NCBI GenBank assembly: GCA_017437095.1
Contig: JAFSBW010000033.1
Coordinates: forward strand, 1-64,000
DNA: 64,000 bases
Direction of reading: 5' to 3'
From: Oscillospiraceae bacterium
Lineage (GTDB): Bacteria; Bacillota; Clostridia; Oscillospirales; Oscillospiraceae
Shown: positions 12,235 through 20,498 of the stretch, one piece after another
Layout of the letters: each line of letters begins with the position of its first letter
Position numbering within the stretch: the stretch's first letter is position 1
Notes under the pieces: generated by a model
Seen by the model: only the letters and a program-made list of their open reading frames with translations
Databases searched by the model: none
What the model was told of the DNA's origin: nothing
Translations under genes and position numbers: made by a program

Positions 12235-14064
12235 TTACTGCGAATCCAGGTATTCCTTAATCCGTTCCAAAAATACTTTTCCGTACCAGGCTGCTTTTAG
12301 CTCGCCCACACCGGACACGCGCCTGAAATCCATCATTGTCCTTGGTTTTTTTCTTGCCATATCCTGCAATGTGGCGTTGGAGAACACCACATAAGCAGGG
12401 ATATTTGCTTCCTTGGCCAGTTCTGCTCGCAGCTCTCGCAGCAGATCATAAAGATCCACCTCATCAGCGGACAGTTTGTTTGCTGCAGCCGGGCGGACAT
12501 GCGCTTCTTGTTCCTTCTGCACCAGCATCTGCACCGTCTGCCCGCGGTACAACACTTGGGGCGCCTTAGGCGTCAAGCGAAGCGTTTGATGTTCTGACTC
12601 TGTCAGCAGGTATCCCAATCCTTCCAAATGATCTGCCATGGCCCGAATCTCCGCTCTTCCGGTGGTCTTCATCAGGCCATAGGTCGACAGCTCGTCCAAC
12701 CCCAATTGCAGCAGCTTTTTCTCTTTGCTGCCATGCAGAACACGGACAATCACCGCGATCCCCACATGGTATCCCAGCTTATCATGGATGCGCTTGACGC
12801 AGGACAGGATCATCTGTGCCTCCCGGGTGATGTCCACCGATTCAAATTCACCCTTGCAATTCCCACAGTTTCCGCAGGCCTCCGGGTGCTTCTGTCCAAA
12901 ATAATCCAAAATGCAGCCCCGCAGGCACGCTTTTGTTTTGCAATAGTCCACCATTATGGCAAGCCGTTCCAGATCCTGTTGGCGGATGATTTCCCGCTCT
13001 TCCGGATCCAATTCTTCATTTTCAGAAGAATTGTTAATTAGGAATTTCGCAGTGGTTACATCAGAACTGTTATACAGCAGGATGCACTCTGCATCGGCAC
13101 CGTCCCGGCCGGCGCGCCCTGCCTCCTGATAGTAAGCTTCGATACTTTTGGGCATATTGTAGTGGATCACAAAGCTTACATTGGATTTGTCGATACCCAT
13201 ACCGAAAGCGTTGGTTGCAACCATTACTTTTTTTCGATCGTGAATGAAATCCTCCTGATTGGAGGCCCTCTCCTCCTCGTCAAGACCGGCATGGTACCGG
13301 GTAGCTTCATAGCCGGACTGCCGCAGCATTTCGCATACACTTTCTACCTTCTTTCTGGTAGCGCAGTAAATGATGCCGCTTTTACTTCTTCTATGCGCCA
13401 GGATGCGCAACAGCTCCGGATCCTTACGCTCCGGGTGGATCACCTCAAAGGACAGATTGGGCCTGTCAAAGCCTGTTACCATACGCACGGGTTCGCGCAG
13501 CTTTAAGATCCGCTCTACATCCTCGCGAACTTGCTTTGTAGCAGTGGCAGTAAATGCGCCAACCACAGGCCGATTTGGCAGTGTGTCGATAAAATCCACG
13601 ATCCGAAGATAGCTTGGACGAAAATCCTGCCCCCACTGGGAGATGCAGTGGGCTTCATCCACCGCCACGAAGGAAATATGCAGCTGCGACACCACAGTGC
13701 CAAATCCACCGTAATCCAGCCGCTCCGGCGCAATGTATACGATCTTATATTTCCCCGCCAAGAGATTGCGGTACACCGCCTGCATCTGTGTGCCGCTTAG
13801 GGTGCTGTTGATGTAAGCCGCCGGAACACCGGCCGCTTTCAGCGCCAGCACCTGATCCCGCATCAGAGAGATAAGGGGAGAAACCACCAAGGTGATGCCC
13901 GGCAGCATCAAAGCCGGCACCTGATAGCAGATGCTCTTTCCGCCACCGGTGGGCATAATACCAAAAACATCCCGCCCGGCAAGAACGCCATCGATCAGCG
14001 CCTCCTGCCCCGGCCGAAATTCCCCATAACCAAAATAGCGCTCCAATATTTCCCGTTTTTCCAT
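12235..14064 (-). CDS. recQ: ATP-dependent DNA helicase RecQ
   Basis: 609 residues with the full RecQ layout: motif [12 protein letters not shown] (about 38-48), motif [18 protein letters not shown], motif III FTATAT, motif [12 protein letters not shown], an RQC zinc cluster (CLRGC, CGNCGNC) near 370-395, a winged helix, and an HRDC domain at the C-terminus ([13 protein letters not shown]). It is a 3'-5' helicase that acts in recombination and fork repair. The start MEKRE at 14062-14064 has GGTGGTGCCGGG upstream; in-frame starts up to 14085 are less well placed. It appears to be monocistronic. Confidence 0.96.
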   Translation of the reverse strand: MEKREILERYFGYGEFRPGQEALIDGVLAGRDVFGIMPTGGGKSICYQVPALMLPGITLVVSPLISLMRDQVLALKAAGVPAAYINSTLSGTQMQAVYRNLLAGKYKIVYIAPERLDYGGFGTVVSQLHISFVAVDEAHCISQWGQDFRPSYLRIVDFIDTLPNRPVVGAFTATATKQVREDVERILKLREPVRMVTGFDRPNLSFEVIHPERKDPELLRILAHRRSKSGIIYCATRKKVESVCEMLRQSGYEATRYHAGLDEEERASNQEDFIHDRKKVMVATNAFGMGIDKSNVSFVIHYNMPKSIEAYYQEAGRAGRDGADAECILLYNSSDVTTAKFLINNSSENEELDPEEREIIRQQDLERLAIMVDYCKTKACLRGCILDYFGQKHPEACGNCGNCKGEFESVDITREAQMILSCVKRIHDKLGYHVGIAVIVRVLHGSKEKKLLQLGLDELSTYGLMKTTGRAEIRAMADHLEGLGYLLTESEHQTLRLTPKAPQVLYRGQTVQMLVQKEQEAHVRPAAANKLSADEVDLYDLLRELRAELAKEANIPAYVVFSNATLQDMARKKPRTMMDFRRVSGVGELKAAWYGKVFLERIKEYLDSQ

Positions 14065-14193
14065 CCCGGCACCACCTTCATTCATTTGTTTGCATATATT
14101 ATCGCATATTTAAATCGAAATTGCAATCATGGCCTTTTGGGTTTTTCACCGGGCAAATATGCCAGCTAATACCAGGGCATAGTATTACAGCTT

Positions 14194-14234
14194 AAGGCCC
14201 GCGGTTGGAGAGGCTTACTCCAACCGCGGGCCTT
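14194..14234. terminator. Terminator hairpin after the hydrolase gene
   Basis: Perfect 17-bp stem AAGGCCCGCGGTTGGAG (14194-14210) / 14218-14234 with loop AGGCTTA. The T6 tract is on the plus strand; on the minus strand, which carries the hydrolase gene ending at 14257, only TT follows. The stem is strong enough to stop traffic from the hydrolase side. Confidence 0.75.
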
Positions 14235-14256
14235 TTTTAGTATAGCTTTGCGCAGT

Positions 14257-15090
14257 CTACTCGCCGTTTGGTTGCTCTGCGTAGTAATGCTCTGCCGCAT
14301 AGCAAAAGCGCTCCTCAAATTTCGCAATGGCCGCTTTCGCCTTCTTGGTAAAGGGCGCAAACATATCATAAGCATGAAACCACTTGGGGTACACATCCAC
14401 AGATGCTTCTACACCGGCCTTTTTCAGGTTTTCGATATACGTTAAAGTTTCGCAGTAAAACGGCTCAATATCCCCCACAAAGGTATAAGCAGGAGGTAAC
14501 CCGGCGTAATCCGTTTGCCTGGCCGGAGCTGCATAGGGCGAAACCTGCTCCACCCCTTTCAGATACATTTTCCAGGCCGCACGGTTGCGCTTGGTATTCC
14601 ACACCGGGGCGTGATTGTCCCTGGAGGAATCTGTATCCCGGTCATCCAGCATAGGATACAGCGGCATCTGGTAGGCGATTTTGACCTCCCCCTTATCCCG
14701 GGCGTACATGCACAAAGCCGCCGTTAAACCGCCGCCCGCGCTTTCTCCGCCCACCATGATCTGGTTTGGGTTTACACCCAGGCTGGATGCATTTTCCTTT
14801 AGCCAGCACAGCGCCCAGTAGCAATCCTCCAGCGCCGCCGGATAAGGCGCTTCCCCGGACAGGCGATAATTTACGCATACCACCACCGCGCCGTACTTTT
14901 TCACCAGGGCCAATGGCCGGGAAAAATACGCCATTTCCGCCATGCCCGTGGCATATCCCCCGCCGTGGATCCATAGCACACCCGGGGTTTTCTGGGCCTC
15001 TTTTCGGGCAACTGTAGGGGAAAGAATCAGGATTTTGATATCGCGCCCAGTAGACGGTATCTTTTTGGTTTTTGCGGTGTATTTCTTCAT
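14257..15090 (-). CDS. Alpha/beta hydrolase, hormone-sensitive-lipase type (esterase/lipase)
   Basis: 277 residues. The oxyanion motif HGGG is at residues 42-45, the nucleophile elbow GESAG centres on S118, and the acid and His appear in GDIEPF and WFHAYDMF near the C-terminus. This is the Abhydrolase_3 family, which hydrolyses short acyl esters; the physiological substrate cannot be told from sequence. No signal peptide is present, so it is cytoplasmic. The ATG has AAAGGGG upstream. The truncated nucleotidyltransferase gene lies 33 bases upstream on the same strand. Confidence 0.88.
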   Translation of the reverse strand: MKKYTAKTKKIPSTGRDIKILILSPTVARKEAQKTPGVLWIHGGGYATGMAEMAYFSRPLALVKKYGAVVVCVNYRLSGEAPYPAALEDCYWALCWLKENASSLGVNPNQIMVGGESAGGGLTAALCMYARDKGEVKIAYQMPLYPMLDDRDTDSSRDNHAPVWNTKRNRAAWKMYLKGVEQVSPYAAPARQTDYAGLPPAYTFVGDIEPFYCETLTYIENLKKAGVEASVDVYPKWFHAYDMFAPFTKKAKAAIAKFEERFCYAAEHYYAEQPNGE

Positions 15091-15123
15091 AGTTTGCCCC
15101 TTTGCTCTGGCGTTTGGTTGATA

Positions 15124-15258
15124 CTAAATATGCAGAAGCTCAAGAATTGCCCGGCTGCCGGACTCAACGCAATGCAAGATCCGCACATTCTCCCGCTGTT
15201 CAATTTCTTTCAGCTTTGCGGGAATGATCTGCTGTACCAGTTTCTCATGATCCGTCAT
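15124..15258 (-). pseudogene. Truncated nucleotidyltransferase (PF10127/YcgL-like) N-terminus
   Basis: 44 codons after a strong GAGGAGGT ribosome site, starting MTDHEKLVQQ and containing KEIEQRENVRILHCVESGSR. In intact members of the DNA-polymerase-beta-like family PF10127 this segment leads into a WGF...SDYDVR catalytic stretch. Here it breaks off after SGSRA into ILELLHI and a stop. The Asp residues needed for catalysis are therefore absent. I read it as a deletion scar: promoter, start and first 37 or so codons remain, and the rest has been replaced by sequence leading to the hydrolase gene. Family assignment is from recognition, not a search. Confidence 0.65.
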
Positions 15259-15670
15259 AGCCGCACCTCCTCGTGCTTTGTTCATTCCAATTTTGAAACA
15301 TATACCTTCCAAGGCTATAGCACTATAATACGGTTTTTCAAATTCTTTGTCAACACATCCTAATACGCTTTGAGATCATGCCGCTAAAGAACAGCCTGCA
15401 GCCTCATTTGTAAAGGCCGCTCCCCTGCTCCCCTGGGTTACCGCCCGTGCATAGAGCGGCAGCTCTGCTCTTCCAGTCCGGCCTTGCTTTTGCGTGATTT
15501 GGCGGCGCATTTGCGGCAATTGTGCGTTCATTTTGTTTTGCTATCAATAAAGCATCCCGAAAAATCCAAATTTTTTTAAATTTTAACCGCAAGTTGAATG
15601 ACAAAACAAAAAAACTATGCTATAGTAATGCCAGAAACCAAAACAACACTTTTCAGAAAGGAACACCGCC
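15259..15670. other. Intergenic region upstream of the 39-codon gene
   Basis: No supported gene. A 66-codon minus-strand ORF (15404-15604) lacks a ribosome site. The left part should hold the promoter of the leftward stump and hydrolase genes. The right part has a promoter for the rightward small gene (15598-15626). Confidence 0.4.
15598..15626 (+). promoter_or_regulatory. Candidate promoter of the 39-codon gene
   Basis: ATGACA (15598-15603), 17-base spacer, TATAGT (15621-15626), in A-rich DNA about 45 bases before the ATG at 15671. Confidence 0.55.
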
Positions 15671-15790
15671 ATGAGAACCTTCCGTTTTGCTTATGAATAT
15701 GAGTGCGAAGCCGTCTTCTATAGTGAGGAATACGGCTATGCGAAGCATGCTCATATCAAGATAAGCAAAATGCCAGGCCTGGACGGATGA
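15671..15790 (+). CDS. Small hypothetical protein, 39 residues
   Basis: Reads MRTFRFAYEYECEAVF and continues with many aromatic and charged residues (5 Tyr, 3 Phe, 2 His), ending KMPGLDG. No family is recognised and there is no membrane segment or signal peptide. Support comes from context: a promoter-like sequence at 15598-15626, AAAGGAACACCGCC before the ATG, and an intrinsic terminator 33 bases after the stop. Together these make an isolated transcription unit of about 230 bases. It could also be the coding part of a small dual-function RNA. Confidence 0.55.
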   Translation: MRTFRFAYEYECEAVFYSEEYGYAKHAHIKISKMPGLDG

Positions 15791-15822
15791 CCCCTTTTTT
15801 CAATGCCCCTGCCTGAATTATG

Positions 15823-15858
15823 AAAAGCCGCTTGTCTTGTGTGAGACAGGCGGCTTTT
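15823..15858 (+). terminator. Intrinsic terminator of the small gene
   Basis: AAAAGCCGC..TGTCT (15823-15838) pairs with AGACA..GCGGCTTTT (15844-15858) around a short loop, followed by T5 on the plus strand. Confidence 0.75.
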
Positions 15859-15905
15859 TGCGTCCACTATCGGTCACATAATTCAGGAAAAAGGAGGTGT
15901 GAGAT

Positions 15906-16130
15906 TTGAACATTCCAACCATTGATCTGGCGCAGACCGGCGCCAATATAGTAACCCTTCGCAAGGCCGCGGGCCTTACCGTTCACGATCTGCAGATGAT
16001 CTTCGGCTTCAACTCTCCCCAGGCCATTTACAAATGGCAAAATGGGACAGCCCTGCCAACTGTTGATAATCTAATTGTCCTTGCGGCGGCGCTTCATGTG
16101 CGCATCGATGATATTCTCGTTACAAACTAA
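15906..16130 (+). CDS. Small Xre-type helix-turn-helix protein, TTG start
   Basis: 74 residues that are almost entirely one Xre/Cro HTH domain: NIVTLRKAAGLTVHDLQMIF, then the recognition helix around SPQAIYKWQNG, and the closing ALPTVDNLIVLAAALHVRIDD. The start is TTG at 15906-15908, set by GGAGG at 15893-15897; no ATG is available in frame. It probably binds DNA as a dimer. It lies directly upstream of the tRNA array with only a GCGCAGGA/TCCTGCGC hairpin (16133-16152) between, so read-through into the tRNAs is possible. Its target is unknown. Confidence 0.8.
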   Translation: MNIPTIDLAQTGANIVTLRKAAGLTVHDLQMIFGFNSPQAIYKWQNGTALPTVDNLIVLAAALHVRIDDILVTN

Positions 16131-16157
16131 ATGCGCAGGATCGCTCCTGCGCAATCC

Positions 16158-16234
16158 GGTCCGCTCGTCTAAACGGTAAGGACACAGCCCTTTCAAGGCT
16201 GAAATGCTCGGTTCAAGCCCGGCGCGGATCACCA
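16158..16234 (+). tRNA. tRNA-Glu (anticodon TTC)
   Basis: Acceptor GGTCCGC pairs with GCGGATC; anticodon stem CAGCC/GGCTG encloses CTTTCAA with anticodon TTC; T-loop TTCAAGC; CCA is encoded. The T-stem has an apparent C-C mismatch at its outer pair (49-65). Confidence 0.92.
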
Positions 16235-16239
16235 TATAT

Positions 16240-16327
16240 GGAGCGTGAACCCGGGAGGTCCGGGGGCCGCCTGCTAAGCGAGTCGTACCCAGAAGGGTAT
16301 CAGATTCGAGTTCTGCGCGCTCCGCCA
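16240..16327 (+). tRNA. tRNA-Ser (anticodon GCT)
   Basis: Acceptor GGAGCGT pairs with GCGCTCC, the long variable arm TACCC-AGAA-GGGTA marks class II, the loop CTGCTAA carries anticodon GCT, and CCA is encoded. The 5' half is odd: the D arm is an unusual G/C block, and the anticodon stem pairs only at its three inner positions (GCCGC against GCGAG). The T-stem outer pair also mismatches. Confidence 0.8.
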
Positions 16328-16335
16328 AATCATAT

Positions 16336-16411
16336 GGAACCGTTGCTCAGCTGGTAGAGCGATAGACTGAAAATCTATGCGTCGCAAGTTCGATTCCTGC
16401 CGGTTCCACCA
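16336..16411 (+). tRNA. tRNA-Phe (anticodon GAA)
   Basis: Acceptor GGAACCG/CGGTTCC, D arm GCTC..GAGC, anticodon stem ATAGA/TCTAT with loop CTGAAAA (anticodon GAA), encoded CCA. The T-stem GCAAG/CCTGC contains one A-C mismatch. Confidence 0.93.
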
Positions 16412-16414
16412 TAT

Positions 16415-16498
16415 GGGTCAGTCGCCTAGCGGCTATGGCAGCGGACTGTAAATCCGCCGGTTTTACCATCGTTGGTTCGAGTCCAACCTGGCCCACCA
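16415..16498 (+). tRNA. tRNA-Tyr (anticodon GTA)
   Basis: Acceptor GGGTCAG/CTGGCCC, anticodon loop CTGTAAA (GTA), class II variable arm with GGT-TTT-ACC, perfect T-stem GTTGG/CCAAC, encoded CCA. It is the last tRNA of the array. Confidence 0.95.
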
Positions 16499-16500
16499 GA

Positions 16501-16541
16501 AAAGCCCCCGCATTTGTCGGCGACAAGTGCGGGGGCTTTTC
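16501..16541 (+). terminator. Terminator of the tRNA array
   Basis: AAAAGCCCCCGCA pairs with TGCGGGGGCTTTT, with the stem continuing inward (TTGTC/GACAA). It begins 3 bases after the encoded CCA of tRNA-Tyr. Confidence 0.85.
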
Positions 16542-16550
16542 AACGAAATA

Positions 16551-16613
16551 AATCCCTTGCGGGATTTGTGAAATGCTCTTCGCGCGTGAAATACGCCTGC
16601 GGCGTGTGAAATG
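16551..16613 (+). repeat. Tandem small hairpins separated by GTGAAAT
   Basis: Three copies of GTGAAAT at 16569, 16587 and 16607 (18 and 20 bases apart). Each is preceded by a small palindrome: AAATCCC-TTGC-GGGATTT, an imperfect GC-rich one, and ACGCC-TGC-GGCGT. It lies between the tRNA terminator and the radical SAM gene. Function is unknown. Confidence 0.6.
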
Positions 16614-16660
16614 CCTGCATCACTTATCGCTTATTTACAAACAATCCTGTATGCAGTATG

Positions 16661-17524
16661 TTAAAAAAAGCTGGTCTGCTGGTTTTTATCCTCCAAGTAG
16701 GACAAGTAGTGAAAAATCTGGCTGTTGTCGTGCCAGATGCCATGCGTTTCGCAGGCGTTATGAAATAGCTCCAGCAGCTCCTGCTGCCGGGGGCTGGGCA
16801 GCTCGTAGGCGTTGCCGTAGGCGCGGATATAGCGCTGCTTCAGCCCGGGAAAATGCCGGTCCAGCTGGGCGTAGAAATACTCCCGGTTTCCCTCCCGCAA
16901 TGTAACGCCCATGCCAAAATTGATGATCCCCTTTACCCCGGCATCGGCGCAGGCATCTACGATGGCAAGGATATTTTCCGGCGTATCGTTCAAAAAAGGC
17001 AAGATGGGGCAAAGCCACACAACGGTAGGAACGCCGGCGCGCTGAAAGGCTTTCAGCGCCTCGACCCGTCGGGCAGTTGTGCAAACTCCCGGCTCCAAAA
17101 TGCGGCAAAGATCCTCGTCAAAGGTGGTCAGGGTCATCTGCACCACTGCCTTGGCCCGGCGGTGGATGCTTTGCAGCAGGTCAAGATCCCGCAAAATACG
17201 GTCGGACTTGGTCTGGATGGCCACGCCGAAGCCGTATTTATGGATCAGCTCCAAGGCTTTTCTTGTGATACCCAGCTGGGCTTCCAGGGGGATATAGGGG
17301 TCGCTCATGGCTCCCGTGCCGATCATGCAGCTTTTACGCTTGGCTTTCAGGGCAGCTTCCAGCAGCTCTATGGCGTTTTCCTTTACCGCAATGTCCTCAA
17401 AGGGGTGATCCATCCGGTAGCAGAGGCTTCGGGAATCGCAATAGATGCAGCCATGCTGGCAGCCCCGGTACAGATTCATGCCATTGCGGGCGGATAGTAT
17501 GCTTTTGGCTGTAACATAGTGCAT
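16661..17524 (-). CDS. SPL-like radical SAM protein (SplB/Rv2578c family)
   Basis: 287 residues with the cluster motif CxxxCxxC as CQHGCIYC (C22, C26, C29), which binds a 4Fe-4S cluster and S-adenosylmethionine, then the GTGAMSDPYIPLE stretch and the QTKSDRILRD strand typical of the SPL radical SAM family. Members include spore photoproduct lyase, but this short form lacks the usual SPL C-terminal features, so the reaction is unknown. Start ATG at 17522-17524 has a GGGGGTGAGCCG site. It is monocistronic. Confidence 0.85.
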   Translation of the reverse strand: MHYVTAKSILSARNGMNLYRGCQHGCIYCDSRSLCYRMDHPFEDIAVKENAIELLEAALKAKRKSCMIGTGAMSDPYIPLEAQLGITRKALELIHKYGFGVAIQTKSDRILRDLDLLQSIHRRAKAVVQMTLTTFDEDLCRILEPGVCTTARRVEALKAFQRAGVPTVVWLCPILPFLNDTPENILAIVDACADAGVKGIINFGMGVTLREGNREYFYAQLDRHFPGLKQRYIRAYGNAYELPSPRQQELLELFHNACETHGIWHDNSQIFHYLSYLEDKNQQTSFF

Positions 17525-17638
17525 CGGCTCACCCCCTAAATCTTTTTACATTATAGAACATCCGTTTGTTTCTGTCAACAATGATTGGGCATAATTTAGG
17601 AAGGCGGGCGTTTTTGCTCCGGTTTTTCCCTTTCTTTC

Positions 17639-17667
17639 TGGACTTTCTCAGGGAAATGGTGTAAGAT
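17639..17667 (+). promoter_or_regulatory. Candidate promoter of the membrane LuxR gene
   Basis: TGGACT (17639-17644), 17-base spacer, TAAGAT (17662-17667), about 48 bases before the ATG at 17715. The -35 box is weak. Confidence 0.4.
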
Positions 17668-17714
17668 AGAGTTACCCAGAAAAGAGCATCTTTCCAAAGG
17701 AGAGCTTACATACA

Positions 17715-18746
17715 ATGAAACACGGAAATATGACCATAGTATATGGCCTGGTTGCGGCCCTTTCTATAGCGCTGCTGGCTTCCTATTTCCTGGGGGAAAG
17801 GAAAAAGGATCGCAGCTTTTTGCATTTGTTTCTTTGCGTAGCCATCGCTAACAGCGGTTATTTTCTGCTGGCCGTTTCCGGCAGCCTTACCGTGGCGCTG
17901 ATCGCCAACGCCATATCCTACTTTGGCGCAGCCTACTGCATGCTGGCTATGGTGTATATCATCCTGGATGTATGCCAGATGAAACAGCGCAAGTGGCTCC
18001 GGTGGCTTTTGTTTAGCATCAGCACAGCGGCCTTTTTGCTGGCTGCCAGCGGAAAATGGCTGGGGCTTTACTACCGCGGCGCGCAGATCATAAAAGTAAA
18101 CGGTATGACCCGGCTGGTAAAGGACTACGGCCCGCTGCATATCCTCTATACAGTGTATCTGCTTTCCTATGTGGTGCTGATGATCGCTACCATTGCTTAC
18201 GCCGCCAAGAAAAAGCGCCTGGCTTCCGGCAAGTATACCATGCTGCTGCTTGCCGCGGTGCTGCTGAATGTCGGCGTATGGGCTGTTGAGCAGGCTATCG
18301 ATGTGGATTTTGAATTTTTATCCGTATCCTATATGGTAACGGAAATGATCCTGCTTTTGGTGTACAGCATGCTGCGCGACTACGGCATCGTGCAATCCGG
18401 CGGAAAAATACTAAGCGCTCAGATGCTTGCCAGCCGTGGGCCGCTGCCCTCTGCCCCAGGGGCGCTGCCCCCGGGAATGGAGGATATGTTCCACAGCTTT
18501 GCGGAAAAAGCCAAGACCCTTTCCTCTGCTGAACGGCGCATTTTGAACTATTATATTGAAGGCCATGAGATCAGCGATATTCCTGAGCTTGCCTATATCA
18601 GCATCCATACGGTAAAAAAGCACAACCGCAGCATCTACCAAAAGCTCAATGTCGCCTCCCGGGATGAGCTGATGCTGTATATTGAGTTTTTCCGCTGCTG
18701 CGGGCGGCTGGATGAGCTTACCGGCGGAGCAATTGAGATGGAGTAA
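17715..18746 (+). CDS. Membrane-tethered LuxR-type regulator (7TM sensor plus HTH)
   Basis: 343 residues. Residues about 5-230 hold seven hydrophobic segments resembling the 7TM sensor found at the N-terminus of some histidine kinases. After a linker rich in Pro and Gly (about 240-258) comes a LuxR-type HTH: LSSAERRILNYYIEGHEISDIPELAYIS, then HTVKKHNRSIYQKLNVASRDEL. There is no kinase or receiver domain, so signal sensing and DNA binding are joined in one membrane protein, a one-component system. The first ATG fits AAAGGAGAGCTTACATACA. A terminator follows. The zinc-ribbon, surface protein and lipoprotein genes downstream are possible targets. Confidence 0.82.
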   Translation: MKHGNMTIVYGLVAALSIALLASYFLGERKKDRSFLHLFLCVAIANSGYFLLAVSGSLTVALIANAISYFGAAYCMLAMVYIILDVCQMKQRKWLRWLLFSISTAAFLLAASGKWLGLYYRGAQIIKVNGMTRLVKDYGPLHILYTVYLLSYVVLMIATIAYAAKKKRLASGKYTMLLLAAVLLNVGVWAVEQAIDVDFEFLSVSYMVTEMILLLVYSMLRDYGIVQSGGKILSAQMLASRGPLPSAPGALPPGMEDMFHSFAEKAKTLSSAERRILNYYIEGHEISDIPELAYISIHTVKKHNRSIYQKLNVASRDELMLYIEFFRCCGRLDELTGGAIEME

Positions 18747-18810
18747 TTCCACCCGGCAGCCTTAAAAGATGCACAAAAAACCTACACAAGCATATGCATA
18801 TTGACTATAT

Positions 18811-18854
18811 CCCAAGGATACTTTTTCGTAAAGTATCCTTGGGAGCATTTTTTT
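18811..18854 (+). terminator. Intrinsic terminator after the membrane LuxR gene
   Basis: Perfect 14-bp stem CCCAAGGATACTTT (18811-18824) / 18830-18843, loop TTCGT, then T7 at 18848-18854. A TATAAT at 18871-18876 just beyond may be the -10 box for the next gene. Confidence 0.9.
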
Positions 18855-18908
18855 CTGTGCGCATATACCATATAATGGCAATATCCAAAGAAAGGCGGTG
18901 AGCTGCCG

Positions 18909-19283
18909 GTGACGAAAATTGTAGAAGCGATCCTGGAAAACCTCTCCACAAGAGAAGTTTTTCTTTTCCGGGTTTCCTGCGCGAACTGCGGCGCGCAATA
19001 CACCAACAAGCCGATTCGGTTTTCCAAGGCCGGTGAGCTTCCGGCAACCCAGAGCAAACGCATCATTTACGATGCTCTTTACGAGCAGGAGCTGCGGGCC
19101 GTTCGCCAAGGGGCCATTCGCAGCGCATCGCAGCACATGAACTACTGCCCCATCTGCAAGCGGGTGGTTTGCAACCGATGCTTTATGATCTGCGACGATC
19201 TGGATATGTGCAAAAGCTGCGCCGCGCGGCTGGAAGAGCCGGGAAAGCCGGTGCTTTCAGAAATCGTCGAATTCTCTCTTTGA
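18909..19283 (+). CDS. Zinc-ribbon protein of unknown function
   Basis: 124 residues from a GTG start with AAAGGCGGTGAG upstream. Three CxxC-type knuckles are visible: CANCG near residue 25, CPICKRVVCNRC near 80-91, and CKSC near 100. It probably folds around two structural zinc ions. There is no signal peptide or membrane span. The N-terminal stretch TKIVEAILENLSTREVFLFR is helical. No family is recognised with confidence. It is the first gene of a rightward cluster with the surface protein and lipoprotein, 57 bases before the next start. Confidence 0.65.
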   Translation: MTKIVEAILENLSTREVFLFRVSCANCGAQYTNKPIRFSKAGELPATQSKRIIYDALYEQELRAVRQGAIRSASQHMNYCPICKRVVCNRCFMICDDLDMCKSCAARLEEPGKPVLSEIVEFSL

Positions 19284-19340
19284 TCCCATAGCAGCGGAAT
19301 CTTATCCGCCAAAAACCTGAATAACAAGGAGGAACAGACC

Positions 19341-20450
19341 ATGCGAAAACTTTCCTGCATCATGTTGGCCGTTATTTTGCTCAGCGCCCTGGCTTTGCCC
19401 GCCTTTGCCGCAGAGGACAGCGTGATCTTCACCAAAGGCAGCAAAGCGGAGGTAGGCGGCTACCTGGAGCTGGATATGGCTGCTATGATGCTTTCTGATA
19501 ATGCATCTTCTGAAATCTACAATGCTATTCTCGACGGCAACTATGAGATCTATTGGTACAGAAACGGCTCATTTTACTCCACCCAAAAAAAGGTTAGCTT
19601 TACCGATGCCGATGCCGGCGCCAGCTACAGCGTAGAGATCCGCTTTTACGGCGACAGCGCCTGCACCGTTTTGTGGGCAACTGTGCAAAGCAAAGCGTAT
19701 ATCATCAAATCCAACGAGCCGCCGCTGGAGATCAAAACCCAAACTGTTTTTGACGGCGCTGCAGGCATGTACTACAGCTTCCAATTTGAAAGCTCCGACC
19801 CGGGAGCGAAATATTCCCTGTACCGCAGCTCTTTGCCTGACGGATTGACTCTGGACGAAAACGGCTATCTTTCCGGCGTCCCTGCCCAGCCCGGCACCTA
19901 CCAGTTTACGGTGGTTGCCAGCGGCAAGGGCGGCGAGGATATGCAGGATTTTACCCTGCAGATCGGCGGCGAGATGTATGTAACCAAGATCACCACGGAA
20001 AGCCTGCCGGATGCCACCGTAGGCGTGGCCTACGATTTCCGGCTTTCCTGCTCTGACCCGGACGCTCATTTCAGCATTTACTATAACCACGGCAAGCAAA
20101 ACGATTTTGGCGACCCGGGGCTCAGATTCTCCTTTGGCTCTGACGGCACGCTTTCCGGCACTCCCGTGGAAGCCGGTACATATACCTTCTGGGTAGCCGC
20201 TTACGGCACTACGGAAGACCATTTCAAAGAGTTTACCATTACCGTTCTCCCCGCGCCGGAGGCGACCCAACCCGATCCTACTACGCCGGCTCCCGGCACC
20301 ACCGCTCCCAACGCCCAAAGCCAGCAGGATGATCCCAAAGGCGATGGCGGCTCGGTTTCTATGCCCTGGTGGGGCATTGTAATGATCACCTGCGGCTGCG
20401 TGGTGCTGGGCGTAGTGGTAACCCTGATCGCAACCAAAAAGAGAGGCTAA
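19341..20450 (+). CDS. Cell-surface protein with putative Ig repeats and C-terminal membrane anchor
   Basis: 369 residues with a signal peptide (residues 1-23, cleavage after AFA), an N-terminal domain, and two He_PIG-type putative Ig units recognised by LPDGLTLDENGYLSGVPAQPG and a second LSGTPVEAGTYTFWVAAYG. A Pro/Thr-rich stalk (about 310-335, TQPDPTTPAPGTT) leads to one membrane helix (about 343-365) with a short KKRG tail. It is thus anchored to the membrane and exposed outside. Ligand unknown. Ribosome site AAGGAGGAACAGACC. It lies in tandem with the lipoprotein gene 48 bases downstream. Confidence 0.82.
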   Translation: MRKLSCIMLAVILLSALALPAFAAEDSVIFTKGSKAEVGGYLELDMAAMMLSDNASSEIYNAILDGNYEIYWYRNGSFYSTQKKVSFTDADAGASYSVEIRFYGDSACTVLWATVQSKAYIIKSNEPPLEIKTQTVFDGAAGMYYSFQFESSDPGAKYSLYRSSLPDGLTLDENGYLSGVPAQPGTYQFTVVASGKGGEDMQDFTLQIGGEMYVTKITTESLPDATVGVAYDFRLSCSDPDAHFSIYYNHGKQNDFGDPGLRFSFGSDGTLSGTPVEAGTYTFWVAAYGTTEDHFKEFTITVLPAPEATQPDPTTPAPGTTAPNAQSQQDDPKGDGGSVSMPWWGIVMITCGCVVLGVVVTLIATKKRG

Positions 20451-20498
20451 TGCCTCGCTGCCAAGAAGAATACCCACAATTTTGAGAGGAGAACTGTT

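Noticed and set aside
15404..15604. A 66-codon basic ORF on the minus strand
   Set aside because: No ribosome site, composition typical of random intergenic DNA, and it overlaps the promoter of the 39-codon gene.
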